Of a stretch of 64,000 nucleotides of DNA, positions 12,518 to 24,957 are shown in pieces. Position 1 is the first letter of the stretch. Each line of letters opens with the position of its first letter. The position numbers and the translations under genes are program-made. This stretch comes from Adiantum capillus-veneris (lineage: Eukaryota; Streptophyta; Polypodiopsida; Polypodiales; Pteridaceae), in contig CM043942.1 of the NCBI GenBank assembly GCA_014529385.2, positions 54,994,647 to 55,058,646 on the forward strand, in the 5' to 3' direction. The notes under the pieces were generated by a model. It was not told where the DNA came from. It saw only the letters and a program-made list of their open reading frames with translations, and did no database searches.

Positions 12518-12861
12518 TGTTGAAGATGATGAAACAGGAAACAGAAGGAAGATAGCAACTCAGAGTAGGAAGAAGATGGAGAAGGAGAAGACAATGAAAT
12601 AGGAAACAGAAGGAAGATAGCAGCTTAGAGTAGGAAGAAGATGGAGAAGGAGAAGACACAGAGCTTGCGTACGAGATCTCTGTAGTCTATCTCTCTGTAT
12701 TAGAATAATAGAGTATTTACAAACTCAGAGCTACAAAGCTTATATGAGACCCTAAGAGATAAGGTGTCCTTTCACACCAGATGTCTAGGGGGAAAAACCC
12801 AGTGGGACAAAAGTGCCCCTAGCGAAGCGCGTATACACACTAACACTACTACATGTCTACA
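12518..12861 (-). repeat. Copia 3' LTR (344 bp, with internal 65-bp tandem duplication)
   Basis: It begins TGTTGAAG and ends TCTACA on the plus strand. Relative to the other LTR (279 bp) it has an extra 65-bp copy of the GGAAACAGAAGGAAGATAGC segment (about 12530-12594 and 12595-12659). Because reverse transcription makes both LTRs identical, this duplication arose after insertion. Confidence 0.93.
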
Positions 12862-12872
12862 AATCCCCCCTG
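12862..12872 (-). other. Copia polypurine tract
   Basis: On the minus strand the sequence CAGGGGGGATT directly precedes the 3' LTR, where plus-strand DNA synthesis is primed. Confidence 0.8.
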
Positions 12873-12908
12873 TAGTGATAGTGTGAATCCGTACAAGGTA
12901 GCAGATCA

Positions 12909-13709
12909 TCATGTGTATGAGAGTAAGGCCAAAGCTTTTCGGAAAGCTTCAAACTTTTCTCGTGATAACGCCTTCGTAAATAGATGTGCAATGTTATCCT
13001 GTGTAGGACAGTAAGTTAGTGTGATCTCCCTTGCATGTAGCCTTTCCCTGACATAGTGGTAGTGAACCTCTATGTGCTTTGTTCTTGCATGAAATACTGG
13101 ATTCCTTGCAACTGCCATAGCACTCTGACTGTCAGTGAAAATGGTGGTGTGTGTCCGTTGACACTCACAAAGATCTGCCAATAACCTGCGTATCCATACA
13201 CAATCAACTATTGTCGTGAAAGCTGCCCTGTACTTAGCTTCACAAGTTGATGTAGCCACTGTGGATTGCTTCTTGCTTAGCCAAGATATACATGCATTTC
13301 CCAAGAAAAAACAATTCCCACTTGTGGAATGTCATGTGTCAAAATCACCAGCCCAATCTGAATCGCTGTAACCAAGAAGCTGCATAGAACTGTGCTTTCC
13401 ATACATATCCCCCCTTGGAAAGAACATGGAAAGATTAGGGGTACCTGAAAGGTAACGAAGTATGCGCTTCACAGCCTGCCAATGATGCATACCTGGGCTG
13501 TACATAAATCTGCTTGCTTGTGAAACCCCAAATTGAATGTCTGGATGAGTGTTGCCTGCCAAATATATCAAGCAACCAACCACTGCTCCGTAAGTATATA
13601 CATCAAAAGGTTCTCCAGCATCGTGCATGCTCAACTTTGATCTAGTTTCTACGGGTGTAGAGATTGGTTTACAATTTTTCATACCAAACTTGTCCAAAAT
13701 TTTATGCAA
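12909..13709 (-). pseudogene. Copia RNase H region and RT C-terminus
   Basis: The piece 13709-13332 (KFGMKNCKPISTPVE, YSDSDWAGD) is the connection and start of RNase H. A TGA then separates 13304-12909 (STCEAKYRAAFT, FTDSQSAMAVA, TKHIEVHYHYVRE). In copia RNase H the motif is normally CEAEY; here the second Glu is Lys, removing a metal-binding residue. Same frame order as active elements, broken by stops. It ends about 37 bp before the polypurine tract. Confidence 0.9.
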
Positions 13710-13718
13710 ATATTTTGC

Positions 13719-14369
13719 CTACAACATGTATATGCCATCCTCTGATTGTACAAATTGAATACCCAAGTAATAATGTAGCAAACCAAGATCAGACATCTCA
13801 AAGGTTTTTCTCAAAGCATATTTAAACGCTTCAATTTCATCTGTAGTATTGCCTGTAAGAAGCATATCATGCACATAAAGTGTTAGCATAATGAGAACTC
13901 TATCTCTCTTTTTGACATACAAAGTACTTTTTGTTGGACTATTCTGAAATCCCTGGCCAATCAAATAAGTATGTATCTTCTCATACCATGCTCTTGGAGC
14001 CTGTTTGAGACCATACAAAGCTTTACGCAATCTACATACCTTTTGCTCTTGACCTTTTACAACAAAACCACTTGGTTGACTTACATAAACTTCTTCCTGA
14101 AAATCACCATTCAAAAAAGCAGTTTTGATATCCAACTGATGCACTTTCCAACCATGATGAGCAGCAATTGCAACTAGTGATCTAACTGTGGACGCACGAG
14201 AAGTAGGAGCAAAGGTTTCATCATAATCTATGCCTTTCTGTTGCGCATAGCCTTTTGCCACAAGCTTTGCTTTGTATCTGTCAACAGTACCATCTTGTTT
14301 CCTTTTTACCTTAAATGCCCACTTTGTACCAATAGGCTTTTTACCTGTAGGCAAGTCCATAGATCCCAT
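13719..14369 (-). pseudogene. Copia reverse transcriptase
   Basis: The 216-aa frame contains KWAFKVKRKQDGTVDRYKA, KGYAQQKGIDYDETF, LDIKTAFLNGDF and LRKALYGLKQAPRAWYEK, all classical copia RT blocks. The catalytic YVDD box reads YVHD (about 13868-13880), so the first catalytic Asp is lost. A TAG at 13719, where Gln is usual, ends the frame, and a frameshift at about 14360 separates it from the preceding segment. Confidence 0.93.
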
Positions 14370-15384
14370 GTATGATTCTTATGAATAGAATCAATTTCTT
14401 GCTGCATAGCATCTTTCCACTGAAAAAACTCTAAAGCTTGTTCAAATGAATCAGGCTCATATGCATCACAAAGAGTGCTAAAGCAAGCCAAATCTACTTG
14501 CTCTCTGCCAAAAGTAGTACCATCACGTGTTTTTCGTGGTAACGGTGCATCCAACTTGCTATCCTGCAAAGTTTTTTGAACCCATTTAGGCAAGGTTATT
14601 TCTTCCCTGAGAACTTCTTGCTCTTCACGCACAATTTCCTCTACATCGTGAGGTGTCACATGCTGATCAAAAGAATGATCAAGATTATCAACCTATTGTG
14701 ATTCTTGATTCTCCACAAAAGAAGGAAGCAAACCTTCAAATACATCATGTGTCTGCATATGAGGTACATCAAAAGCAACCATAGGTTGAGCAGTAGTTTC
14801 TGCAAAAATTACATCACGACTTTCAAAAATCTTGTTTGTAGCAAGATGTAAAGTATATAACCTTTACTTCCACTACTGTACCCCACAAATATACATTTGA
14901 TTGCCTTATCATCAAGCTTCCCACGTAACTGTTGAGGGATGTGAGCATAAGCAAGACAACCAAAAACACGAAGATAACTGACTGAAGGTTTTCTGTCATA
15001 CCAAGCTTCATATGGAGTAATGGTCTTCAAGGCACGAGTAGGACACCTGTTCAAAACATGTGTTTCACAAGCAACTGCCTCCATCCATAGCTTATGAGGC
15101 AAACTCTTAGCCTTGAGCATACATCTAGCCGTCTCCATTAAAGACCTGTTCTTCCTTTCTGCAACACCATTCTGTTGTGGTGTGTATGGCATAGTGCATT
15201 GGTGTTTAATGCCTTTCTTTCCCAAAAAATCCTTAAATGCACCTGACATGTATTCACCTCCTCGATCTGTACGAAGAGTCTGTACTTTGCAACCTGTTTC
15301 ATTTTCAACCATGGCGACATAATGTTGAAAAATTGCAAACACATCTGACTTTGCTTTGAGTAGAGACACCCAACAAAACATCAA
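14306..15384 (-). pseudogene. Copia integrase core and integrase-RT linker
   Basis: The frame 15384-14809 holds RTDRGGEYMSGAFKDFLG, TPQQNGVAERKNRSLMETAR and RVFGCLAYAHIP, the core around the second Asp and the Glu of the DDE triad and the C-terminal region. A frameshift near 14840 and a gap lead into 14659-14306, the variable linker ending ALEFFQWKDAMQQEIDSIHK, the usual lead-in to RT. Confidence 0.9.
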
Positions 15385-15466
15385 TGAAGGTCACAAATTA
15401 AAGGCTGTTTCCCATACATGGCGTCCTCATAGGACCACATACATCACTGTGTACAAGCTGCAACTT

Positions 15467-16397
15467 TCAAATCCCTCTAACTGAACCATCCTGCGAAAAT
15501 GCAAATCTGTGCAGAACGCAACCTTCACATACATGTCTTGGTGGCATCTCCAATAAAGACAAATCATGCACCATATTATGACGTTGTAAAGTCATCAAAC
15601 TGCCATAACCAACATGCCCAAATCTAGCATGCCACAACTCAGCATCCTGCATGGCCCGAGTCTTTGTTTCTGCAATACATACTTGAATGTGCTTTTCATA
15701 ACGATCTAGCACATATAGTCCATTTTCCAGTGTAGCTGTAGTGATAAGAGAATAACCATTCTCTCGATCTCGTACAACACGTCTGTCATCCTCAAAAATG
15801 ACCCGAAGACCATTTTTTGCAAGAGAGAACAGACAACAAATTCTTCTTGATCCCTGGAACATATAAGACATCTGGCAAGCATAAATCAGAACCATCTGAA
15901 ATGGTAATCAAAATCTTACCAACGCCATTGATTGGATAAGAAGCATTATTTGCACATGTCACCTTCTTTCCTGTTGGAGCTGCATCCAATGAACAAAACA
16001 AATCCTTCCTTGAAGTAATATGCCTGGATGCACCACTATCAAAGTACCAAATCATTTGTGTCTCGTCAACACTGTAAGCAGAAAAATATGAACATACTAA
16101 GAAAGCATAAGAATCCTGCACAAAGTTTGCAGACTCTTCTTTAGCTGTAGAAGAATCACTAGAAGCTGAAACAACCAAACTTGACTCTTTCTTCTTTTCT
16201 TTAGCAATTCGCTTTTTACACTCACTAATGTAGTGACCAGGTTTCTTGCAGTAGTGACATTTACCTTTCTTCTTGGACTTGTCGGAATCACCTTTAGACT
16301 TCTCTGAAGACTGTCCTGCACCAGACTTGGAGTGATGAGCACTCTCTTTACCCTTGTTTTTGTTCTGTACAACAAGAGCATGATCCATACCATCCAC
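15467..16397 (-). pseudogene. Copia zinc knuckle, protease and GAG-pre-integrase domain
   Basis: The frame 16397-15792 shows an intact zinc knuckle CHYCKKPGHYISEC and the protease site FDSGASRHIT. A one-base frameshift near 15830 leads into 15895-15467, containing ELWHARFGHVGYGSL and HVCEGCVLHRF, the His/Cys zinc-binding N-terminus of integrase. A TGA ends this piece before the integrase core. Confidence 0.9.
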
Positions 16398-16430
16398 CTA
16401 TAAAGACTTGTTCTTACGTGATTGATCCTC

Positions 16431-17081
16431 CTACAATACCAAAGCCACTAACTCTTCAAAATGAAGAGGCTCAGGATTAGCTCGTAAAGACAGAGTCAAA
16501 GAAGTCTGAAAAGTCAAATAAGATGGTGGTAGTGAATTGAGTGTTTTGGAAACCAAGTCCTTCTCTGGAATCACTTTGTCAATGCTAAGAAATTGCTCTT
16601 TAAGATCCTTGATTTTTATAAGATGCTCGACGATATCGTCACCTTCGTCCATCTGTATTTTGTCAAGTTGTTTCTTCAAAAACTCTATTCTGGCAGCGTT
16701 TCTTCCTCCAAACATAGCTTGCAGAGTGTCCCAAGCATCCTTAGAAGTTCTGCAAGATCTGATATGTGGTGTGATTGTCCTCTTTATGGTTAAGGCAATC
16801 ACAACCATAGCTTGTGCATCTTTAGTATCCCATTTCTTTTGCTCTGGAGTGACTTGTAAGGGTCCTACACCAACAGCTGCACCAGGACCAGGCGTGGCAG
16901 GTGCAATGCTACCTTGAAGAACTTCATCTCCACATACATAATCCCACAATCTTTTACCAACCAAAATATTTTTGGCCATAAAAGACCAAAGAGAATAGTT
17001 GGTACTATCCAATTTGTCTTCGGATGTAAACGCACCAAAAATCTCTTTCTCCGTAGATTGAGCCATACTGTGGATGCACAC
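16431..17081 (-). pseudogene. Copia gag (capsid)
   Basis: The 216-aa frame has the copia gag pattern: KLDSTNYSLWSFMAKNIL near the start, KEQFLSIDKVIPEKDLV and LNSLPPSYLTFQTSL in the middle, and HFEELVALVL at the end. Two in-frame TAG codons (about 16433 and 16400) separate it from the zinc knuckle. ATG choice: the frame opens at 17081 by an upstream alternative codon; MAQSTEKEIF at about 17066 is the likely start. Confidence 0.9.
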
Positions 17082-17451
17082 AAGAGAGCAAAAGAACCTC
17101 CAAGAGATTCACAAATCTCCTCTCCAATGCAAGAAAAACTCTACACAAAATCTCAGCACAAAGCTAAGACAAGTTGCGTCCCAAAAGAAGTGTTTACTTG
17201 AAGAAAATCTGTCAAAAAGCACACCCTCTTGATCTAAATGCCTCCGAAAAGTAACTTCTGCTACGCTGCTCAGAACAAAATTCTGAGGGCTCGAACGGCT
17301 TCAAAAGGGGGGTAAAACCTCAGGTCGCCTTTTGAGAATACTCCCGGAACGTCGAGGATGCTCCCACGAGCAAATTTTCCGAAAACTGCCTGAAAACTGC
17401 GATTGCGCGCGCGGACGCAAAAACGCAAGTAGAGGCCCTGGAAATCACCTT

Positions 17452-17463
17452 GCTCTGATACCA
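17452..17463 (-). other. Copia primer-binding site (initiator tRNA-Met)
   Basis: The minus strand reads TGGTATCAGAGC two bases inside the 5' LTR, the standard plant copia primer site complementary to the 3' end of initiator tRNA-Met. Confidence 0.95.
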
Positions 17464-17465
17464 AT

Positions 17466-17744
17466 TGTTGAAGATGATGAAACAGGAAACAGAAGGAAGA
17501 TAGCAACTCAGAGTAGGAAGAAGATGGAGAAGGAGAAGACACAGAGCTTGCGTACGAGATCTCTGTAGTCTATCTCTCTGTATTAGAATAATAGAGTATT
17601 TACAAACTCAGAGCTACAAAGCTTATATGAGACCCTAAGAGATAAGGTGTCCTTTCACACCGGATGTCCAGGGGGAAAAACTCAGTGGGACAAAAGTGCC
17701 CCTGGTGAAGCGCGTATACACACTAACACTACTACATGTCTACA
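17466..17744 (-). repeat. Copia 5' LTR (279 bp)
   Basis: It has TG...CA ends and is about 98 percent identical by eye to the other LTR outside the duplication. It is flanked on the right by the ATTTT target duplication. Sequence 17750-18136 shows nothing recognisable. Confidence 0.93.
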
Positions 17745-18136
17745 ATTTTATGTGTGGCTGTTGTGGAAAACGTAGAATACAACCAACCAAAGATATTATG
17801 AATGCAATCTTCTTTGTGTTGTAGAGGTTATATTATTCTAGGAATCAACTCTCCTAACTTGCATGTATAGATTCTTTCAAATTTGTAGATTAAAAGAACC
17901 CTAATTTTTCTCTTGTGGAAAATCAAGATAACCAAGTTTGCAACCTAACAATAGCTACGACAGTAATTGTACACAAGAAACCTAAATTTCTTCTAAAGAG
18001 ATATTAGACCTTGGATATTAATAGTGTTTTTGGACAGAAATTTTAAAAGACAATCCATGTTTTTTGAAGTTACTAATTTTAACTATACTGCCTATTATAT
18101 TGTCAATATTTATATTATGAGTTGAAAAAGTCATAG

Positions 18137-20210
18137 TGAGGGCGAGCTTTTTGAAATGGGGCCTCTAAACCCAAACCAATGGGCCTACCCTCACAAAATG
18201 TTCGTAAAGAGGTACGCACACTACTTGGGGCGCCACCTTCTTTTGGGAGTGGAGAAGGAAACCAATCAAAATAACACTTGCACTCACCCACTCAAGCAAC
18301 ACACTTTGAAAACCCCCTTACTCTATATACACTTTGGACACTTGAACACCATCAACGATTATGCAACCCAATGCCGTGCATCAAAATGAAATATGCAATT
18401 TGTGGAATAGCATTCACCTTCTCCCCATAAGAATACCCATAATACATCCAAACTCTTCCTCTCTCAAGCACTCATCAAAAAATCATGCGCACAAGACTTG
18501 CCTCTCAAACACACAAGAGAATCACTTACATCAAACTAACACACTTTTCATAGAGAGCTCATCTCCATCTATGCAATGCCGTGACACAAATAAAATCACC
18601 ATGAGAGGTAGCCACATGCATATGTAATGAAGCAAAAGAGAGTTGGAGTGAGAAATTTCTTTAGACCAATTGAATAAGTGTGGAGAAACAAACCAATGGT
18701 AAATTGAGAATAGAACACTTACTTGATTTCTCTCACACCTTTTAAAGGGAGGACAGACGCTGGCTAGCCATCACGAATTGCGACACTTGAAAGTTTTGAA
18801 GATGATTTCATGATCATTAACATAACCATGAGAGAGATCATGATGTATTTACAAGTTATTGAGGTGCTACAAATGATTTATTGGGTTGATGGAGTAAGAG
18901 ATTGTAGAATGGAAAGAGTGGAGAATAGAGTTTGCACTTCCTCCAAAGAGGAGGGTTAGGAGGGAGGATGTGAAAGAGGGAGAGTTGGGGTTTTCTCTAC
19001 TATTGATCAAGAAACAACATGAAGTTGAAAATATAGGTGTGTGTCCTTGAGTCTCTCCAAGGGGGGCTATTTATAGTTGTGTAGGAGTGGGATTATGCTA
19101 CACTTAATTAGAGTAAGTGATTAGACCTAATTAAGTGTCCTTTGACCACTCATTGAATATTGGACATAAAAGGGACTATTTATTCACCAAAAATATCATT
19201 TTAGACCATGAAGGCTCCATAGGGGTGCATAATGTAGGTGGGCCCCACCATGAGGCCCTACGGGTGGCTCCTGCGGGGTATCTCAACTTGTTTGTCTTGG
19301 CATTTAGAAAGCATCTTTAGGTTGGTCCCATCACATGCAAGTGACCTTGAACACTCATTGCTCTTCTAGAAGATGAGTAGGGAAAAATAAGATCTCACCC
19401 TCTTGATTTACTTGATTTACAGTTCCCTTTTGCTGCGAATCTGACAGATTTACACTATTTTGACCATAACTTTTTACCTGTAGCTCGGAACAACACGCTT
19501 CAAAAGGCAAAATTGGCCTTCTCAACATGTTTGATATGAATTTGGACTATTCTTCACGCCCATGCACCAAGGAATTCGGTTTGGAAGGTCCACACTAGGC
19601 TAGGGAACCTTTTGCTTCCAAGTCTTCTTGTATGGGCCCTTTGCTTGTATACATCCAAGGGGAATCATGCTTTTTCAAAAGGCTATGATGCTTAAACAAA
19701 TAGAGGAGGGCCCAATATTATTTTCTTGTGAAAAGAATATACAATTGGAGTCTTTTTGAAAGGAGAGAAACTATATGTATATTCTTAAGAGATATTGGGC
19801 CACCTATGTAGGGGGCATAGAAGACTTGTAGAGAGGGACCATAATCTTTGGTAAAGACAAGTGGAGAGTTTATTTCCATGGGAATTTATCTATATGGGGT
19901 GGAAGATGGATATATTATTTTTCTACTACTAATTCACAAGAGGTAAGAAAGTTTGGGGGTATATAGTTGGTTATTGTATGCTTATTCTATTTACAAAGCA
20001 AAAAAGAAAAGGGTGGTAATATAAATATATGACTAAGGTGACATTTTTGGGAAGAGTATAATGTATGTGTCACCACAAAGGTTAAACGAAGAGGGGGAAT
20101 TTACTCTAGATAACTTAATAACGTAGAAAAATATATACACATATGAGGAAGAGGACGTTGAGTAGGCTGACAAATGCTGCAAAAAGATGGTTACCATTTT
20201 ATGCCACTCA
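18137..20210 (-). repeat. Element B 3' LTR (2,074 bp)
   Basis: In sense orientation it starts TGAGTGGCATAA (at 20210) and ends GCTCGCCCTCA. The promoter box CTATAAATAG lies at 19067-19076 on the minus strand. It is the full-length LTR of this element. Short frames predicted inside it (for example 18156-18389) recur in the other LTR only because the LTR is duplicated. Confidence 0.92.
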
Positions 20211-20213
20211 TAT

Positions 20214-20226
20214 TAGCCCTCCCCCA
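20214..20226 (-). other. Element B polypurine tract
   Basis: The minus-strand run TTGGGGGAGGGCT lies a few bases before the 3' LTR. Confidence 0.8.
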
Positions 20227-20370
20227 AGCCTAGAGACATTCATATCTTTAGGAGGACGGTGTTGCTTCTTTTTCTTCTTTTTTTTGTCATTTTTCCTTTT
20301 CCACTTTTTTTTTTTCAATAGGAGGAGTGTCATGCACTCTTTTACTCCATTAGACCTGCTTTTCATTACC

Positions 20371-21801
20371 TCATTCCCATAAATCGGAGATGGGAGGGTT
20401 GCCTTGGGTATGTTCAGATTCCAAGGCTGGTTCTTCTTTGCACATCAAAGCTTTAAAAATAGGTGGAGCATTTGCCAAGCCGAAGGGAGCCATGTCAATT
20501 TGGAACTTAGACGATGTAGGCAGATGACTGCCTATCAACGGATTGATACATTGAAAGTAGGGCTTTAATCTCCATCCATTGACTCTGGTCTTGTGGAGTT
20601 TTCCTGATAAATCTGCTAATCTGTAACTACCATTCCCAAACTTTGTTTTTATCATGAAAGGTCCCTCCCATCTTTGCAAAAACTTTTTGTCAAGTCGAGT
20701 ATCAAGTCGGTTATCATAGCAAAGAACCAACATACCTTCCTTCAATCCTTTCCCCTTGAGCTTCTTGTTGATTTTATCCCTTTGGCTTGTCGCTTTGGTG
20801 ATGTAGTGATCAATGGACTCTTCTCTATCTAGCTCAAGTCGTTGGAGATCTAAGATCCTTTCATGTAGAACCTCTTTAGGTTTTTTTTCCACTCTTGAAA
20901 GAACGCGCAAGCTTGAGAGCTCTACCTCAATGGGGAGAAGTGCCTCCTGTCCATAAACTAGATGAAAAGGGGTGAATTGGGTAGATACCTTGAAAGATGT
21001 CCTATACGCCCAAAGAGCAGCCGTCAAATGGCGATCCCAATCATTAGGCCGGTCCACAACCTGCTTAGAAATGATCTTACATATCATTCCATTCACTTTT
21101 TCCACCAATCCATTGCATTGAGGATAGTAGGGTGTGGAATGCAGGTGTTTCACTTTTAACCTCCTCAAGAGATCATTCAGAAGGTCAGCCCTAAAACCCG
21201 GGCCTCGATCTGATAAGATTTCTAGGGGTGTTCCAAACCTACTACAAATATGATCAAAAATAAACTTTGATACCTCTTCAGCTGTGATTCGGGTTGTGCT
21301 TGTTGCTTCCGCCCATCGTGTCATGTAGTCAACACCCATGATGATGAAAACCTTCCCTGTAGAAGTACGAGGTAGGGGACCTATTGCATCCACACCCCAC
21401 TTTTCAAAAGGGCCATTAGATATTATTGGGACTCGAGGCTCATATGTTAGTCGTCTATCCCCAGCAATTTGGCATGGCTTACATGCCTTACACCAATATT
21501 GGACATCACGATGTAAGCTCGGCCAAATAAACCCTGCTTGTAAAATCTTCCTACTTGTAATATCTTGAGAAAAGTGACCACCACAGACATCATCATGACA
21601 TGAAACAAGAATTTTCTCTATCTCTTGCACACCTGGTACTCTCCTCAAGACCAAATCTTTCCCTTTGTGATATAAATCATCCCCGATCAACTGGTAAGGT
21701 GTGGCCTTCTTAACTAGTCTATGTCTTTGCACCTTGTCTAAGTGTTTGGGACACTCACCTGCTTGTAGAAAGAAGATAATGTCTTTTAGCTCCTCTTGAC
21801 C
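20371..21801 (-). pseudogene. Element B integrase
   Basis: The open piece from 21732 has the zinc-binding part (HDDVCGGHFSQDITSRKIL, WCKACKPCQIAG), the core with all three acidic residues (GVDAIGPLP, SDRGPGFRADL, YPQCNGLVEKVNG) and a C-terminal domain with RWEGPFMIKTKFGNGSYRL. It lies in the same frame as the preceding pol piece; one TAA at 21804-21802 separates them. After the normal integrase end (RVNGWRLKPYF) about 60 residues follow, including MAPFGLANAPPIF, which looks like the RT motif MPFGLTNAP and may be a stray duplication. Confidence 0.92.
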
Positions 21802-24800
21802 TTAATATTTGGGTTCATATAGTTTCACACCTCCTACCGCCATTTGAAGCTTTTCATTTGCGAGTAAGTGTGCTTCCTTGTTATGAGTTCTCACAATGTG
21901 TTGTACCTGTGTTGCTTTAAAACCCTTCATCAAAGCTCTTACACTACTAAGCCACTCAAACAATGTACGATTCTTGCACCTCCAAGTCCCTTGGATTTGC
22001 CTGACCACTAGCAAAGAATCACCTTTTATAATAAGTCTTTGTATGCCTAATTCTTTGCATTCTTCTAACCCAAGGGTTAGAGCAGCATACTCAGCCTCAT
22101 TGTTAGAGTGAACACTGGGTAGAGTTATACCTTTTCTAACCATTCCCTCCTTTTGTGGGTTCAAAATGATGATTCCCCCTACTGCTTTGTCTTGTTGGCG
22201 TTGATAAGCTCCGTCAAAGCATAAAGTATGGACATTATCAATCTCCTTCACTTTGAACTGTTTTGAGCCTTCCTCTCTTTGTAGTCGTGATCCTTCCCTT
22301 TCTCTCACGTTGTAGGTGAGAATGTCTGCAAGTCCTGCTCTTGTGCTATCTTCTACAAGGAAAGTGTATTCAAATTCTTGGAGTTCAAGCACCCACTTTT
22401 CTATTCTAGATGAGAGGCTCATGTGTTGTACTACATATGGTAGATTGTGCTCTAAGGTGAGAAAAACAAATGGCACAGGGAGAAGATACGATCGAAACTT
22501 CCTTACTGCAAACAAGATTGCAAAGACCACTTTCTCCATTTCAGTGTATCCCTTCTCGGCCGGAGTCATCACCTTGCTTGCAAAATAGATCGGCCTCATG
22601 TATGATGTTTTAGGATCTTTTTGCATCAAAACAACACCAATTGCTTCGAAACCTACACTTGGAGTGACACAGTAGGTCTCCTTTGGATCTGGTGGCATTA
22701 GGATTGGGAGAGAGCTAAGAATGCCCTTCACTTCCTCAAAACATTTTGCATGTTCCCTCCCCCATTCAAATGTAGATTGGCTTGCCAACCTATGCAAAGG
22801 GGCGATGGATTCTACTAGGAGATGGATGAAGCGAGACATGTACCTCACTTTGTGGTTGAAGGTCATTAGCTCCTTAGTTGTTGTTGGTGGAGATAATGAC
22901 AAAAGGGCCTCTACTTTAGAGGGATCCACTTGAATTCCTTGTGAAAAAACCACATGGCCTAGCAAAACCACCTGAGATTCACCGATATGACACTTCTCTG
23001 GGTTGAGTTGTCCCCCAAATTGATGGAGCCTCTTAAGACCCTCTTCAACCTTTTGGCAGTGAAGTGATCTACAACTATAAATACAGAAATCATCCATAAA
23101 GACTCTTATAGATTTTCCAAAGAATGGTTGAAATACAAATATTGTGAATCTCATGAAGGTGCTAGGAGCATTGGTGAGCCCAAAAGGCATTACTCTGAAT
23201 GCAAAACATCCCCAAGGTGTGATGAAGGTGGTTTTTGGTTGGTCCTCTTCTGCTATTCTAATTTGAAAATATCCTGAATACCCATCACACACAGTGTAGC
23301 ATTCGTGACCTGCTACTTCATTCAAAATTTCATCTTGGAAAGGGAGAGGGAAGTGGTCCCTCTTTGTCGCAGCATTGAGGGGTTTGTAATCCACGCAGAC
23401 CCTCCACTTACCATTCTTCTTGGGAGTGACTACAATAGGTGATACCCATTCGGAGTTGGATACTGGATAGATGAAGCCAGCCTTCAAGAGTCGATTCACT
23501 TCTTGTAGGAGAGCCTTTTGTTGCACAGATCCTAGTCGCCTTAACTTTTGAGCCACGGGTTTGGTCCCTGGTTTCAATTCAATTCGATGCTCTATTATAT
23601 CTACACCTCTTATTTGTGAGTAGTCAGTGATAAACAAATTGGGATACCTCCTTAACATATTGATGTAGGACCTCTTCTCCTCACAAGTAAGATCTTTTTC
23701 AAGCATCTTCTCAAATCCTTCTTCAAGGTGGTGGCATCTTTCATCCCCTCGTGTGTGATTGTCTGTTGGCTTTTCTTCTACTGGAACATCTTGAGTGTTG
23801 GCGTTGAATACAATTCCCATTACCTCCAAAGAAGACTCCTCTTCACTGGTTGATGCATTGGTTGATGCTTCCTCATCACTTGAGTAAGGACTCTCCTCCT
23901 CGCTCTCTTCATCTACCGTGGTTTCATAGTTGATATCTAGTTGCTTTCCTTCTCGCCAATCATACACCACCGGTTGACCCTTCTTAAGAATCAAACGACC
24001 ACTTCCCCATTTTTGATCTGCATTCACAGCAATGAGCCAAGGCCTCCCTAGGATGATGGGATAGCCCTCCCCCTTAGCTGGCATGACATACATATCCACT
24101 CGTGCATCTATGTTACATATAGAGACTTTTACATTTTCAATGATCCCCAAACACTTCACACTTGAGTTGTTGGCTAGCCTAGCTTGACAATTAGAGGACT
24201 TTGTAATTTCAAGCCCTAACCTGTTCATTGATTTTTCCGTGATCACACACATTTGAGCTCCACCATCAACATATACATTAGACACCTTTTTACCCCTTAT
24301 GTAAGCATCCACAATGGGTTCCACATCTTTTTGTAGCTTTGAGGCCACAACCTTAATGGAAAGATTTGCTTTCTTTTTTGGAATTCTTGTACTTACCAAC
24401 TTTGGCCATTGCCTTCTTACTTTGGCTGATAGGTGTAGAAGCTGAGGCCATGAAATGTTTGGCTTTTGCGTTTGTAAATCCTCCAGGATGTTGTAGGGCT
24501 CTAGCTCCTTTCCCAATGGGAAGTCTTTGATACCAATTTCCCTTCGCCTTGATCTTTTCTTCCTGCTACTTTCAGCTTCTTCCATCTTTGACTTCTTCTT
24601 CTTGTCCCTTCTGGCTGAATTTGTTCCTTCACTTCTCATGTCTTCATCCTTATAATGTGCTCTTGTGCGTTTTTCTGCCGGCATAACATCAAAGTTTAGA
24701 GTATGCTCATCTATTACCTCTTCTAGCTTGATGATGTTGACTCCTCTTTCTTCCTCCTCATGTGGGACGGGAGGTATATTTGCTGGTGGTGGTGGTCGAC

Positions 24801-24942
24801 GAAGGATTTGTGGGCCTTGAGCTTGTTCTTGCTGCACAGTGAGAGGAGGCGGTCTGGGGGGATATATGTCTCCCGGAAGTCGCCTTGGATGTGGACAATT
24901 GTACATGCCATGGTCCATTTCATTGCAATTCCAACATCGCAA
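21802..24942 (-). pseudogene. Element B zinc knuckle, protease, RT and two RNase H domains
   Basis: Order along 1,046 residues: zinc knuckle CWNCNEMDHGMYNC; acidic linker; protease VYVDGGAQMCVITEKS and ILGRPWLIA; RT with EWVSPIVVTPKKNGKWRVC, MPFGLTNAPSTF and the catalytic FMDDFCIYS (near 23.09 kb); gypsy RNase H with the RT-linked thumb; then a second, plant-type RNase H with LCFDGAYQR, SNNEAEYAALTLG, IKGDSLLVV and NKEAHLLA. In the last motif His stands where Asp is usual. It is open throughout; the only breaks are the stop before it (24960-24958, TGA) and after it (TAA). Confidence 0.93.
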
Positions 24943-24957
24943 CTCTTGAGCTTGTCT

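Larger units (their letters stand above)
12518..17744 (-). mobile_element. Complete but inactive Ty1/copia LTR retrotransposon
   Basis: LTRs at 12518-12861 and 17466-17744 bound a minus-strand gag-pol region in copia order (gag, protease, integrase, RT, RNase H). The 5-bp target duplication ATTTT is perfect (12513-12517 and 17745-17749). A primer site complementary to initiator tRNA-Met and a G-rich polypurine tract lie just inside the LTRs. The LTRs differ at about five positions in 279 bp plus one duplication, pointing to a fairly recent insertion. The coding region carries many stops and frameshifts and altered catalytic residues, so it cannot act alone. Confidence 0.95.

Noticed and set aside
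18156-18627. Two frames repeated almost identically at 26264-26831
   Set aside because: They are present twice only because they lie in the two LTRs of element B; both contain ordinary LTR sequence with no protein similarity.
20250-20330. Poly-T rich plus-strand frame 20143-20382
   Set aside because: It is T-run sequence at the boundary of element B's 3' LTR and interior, without coding character.
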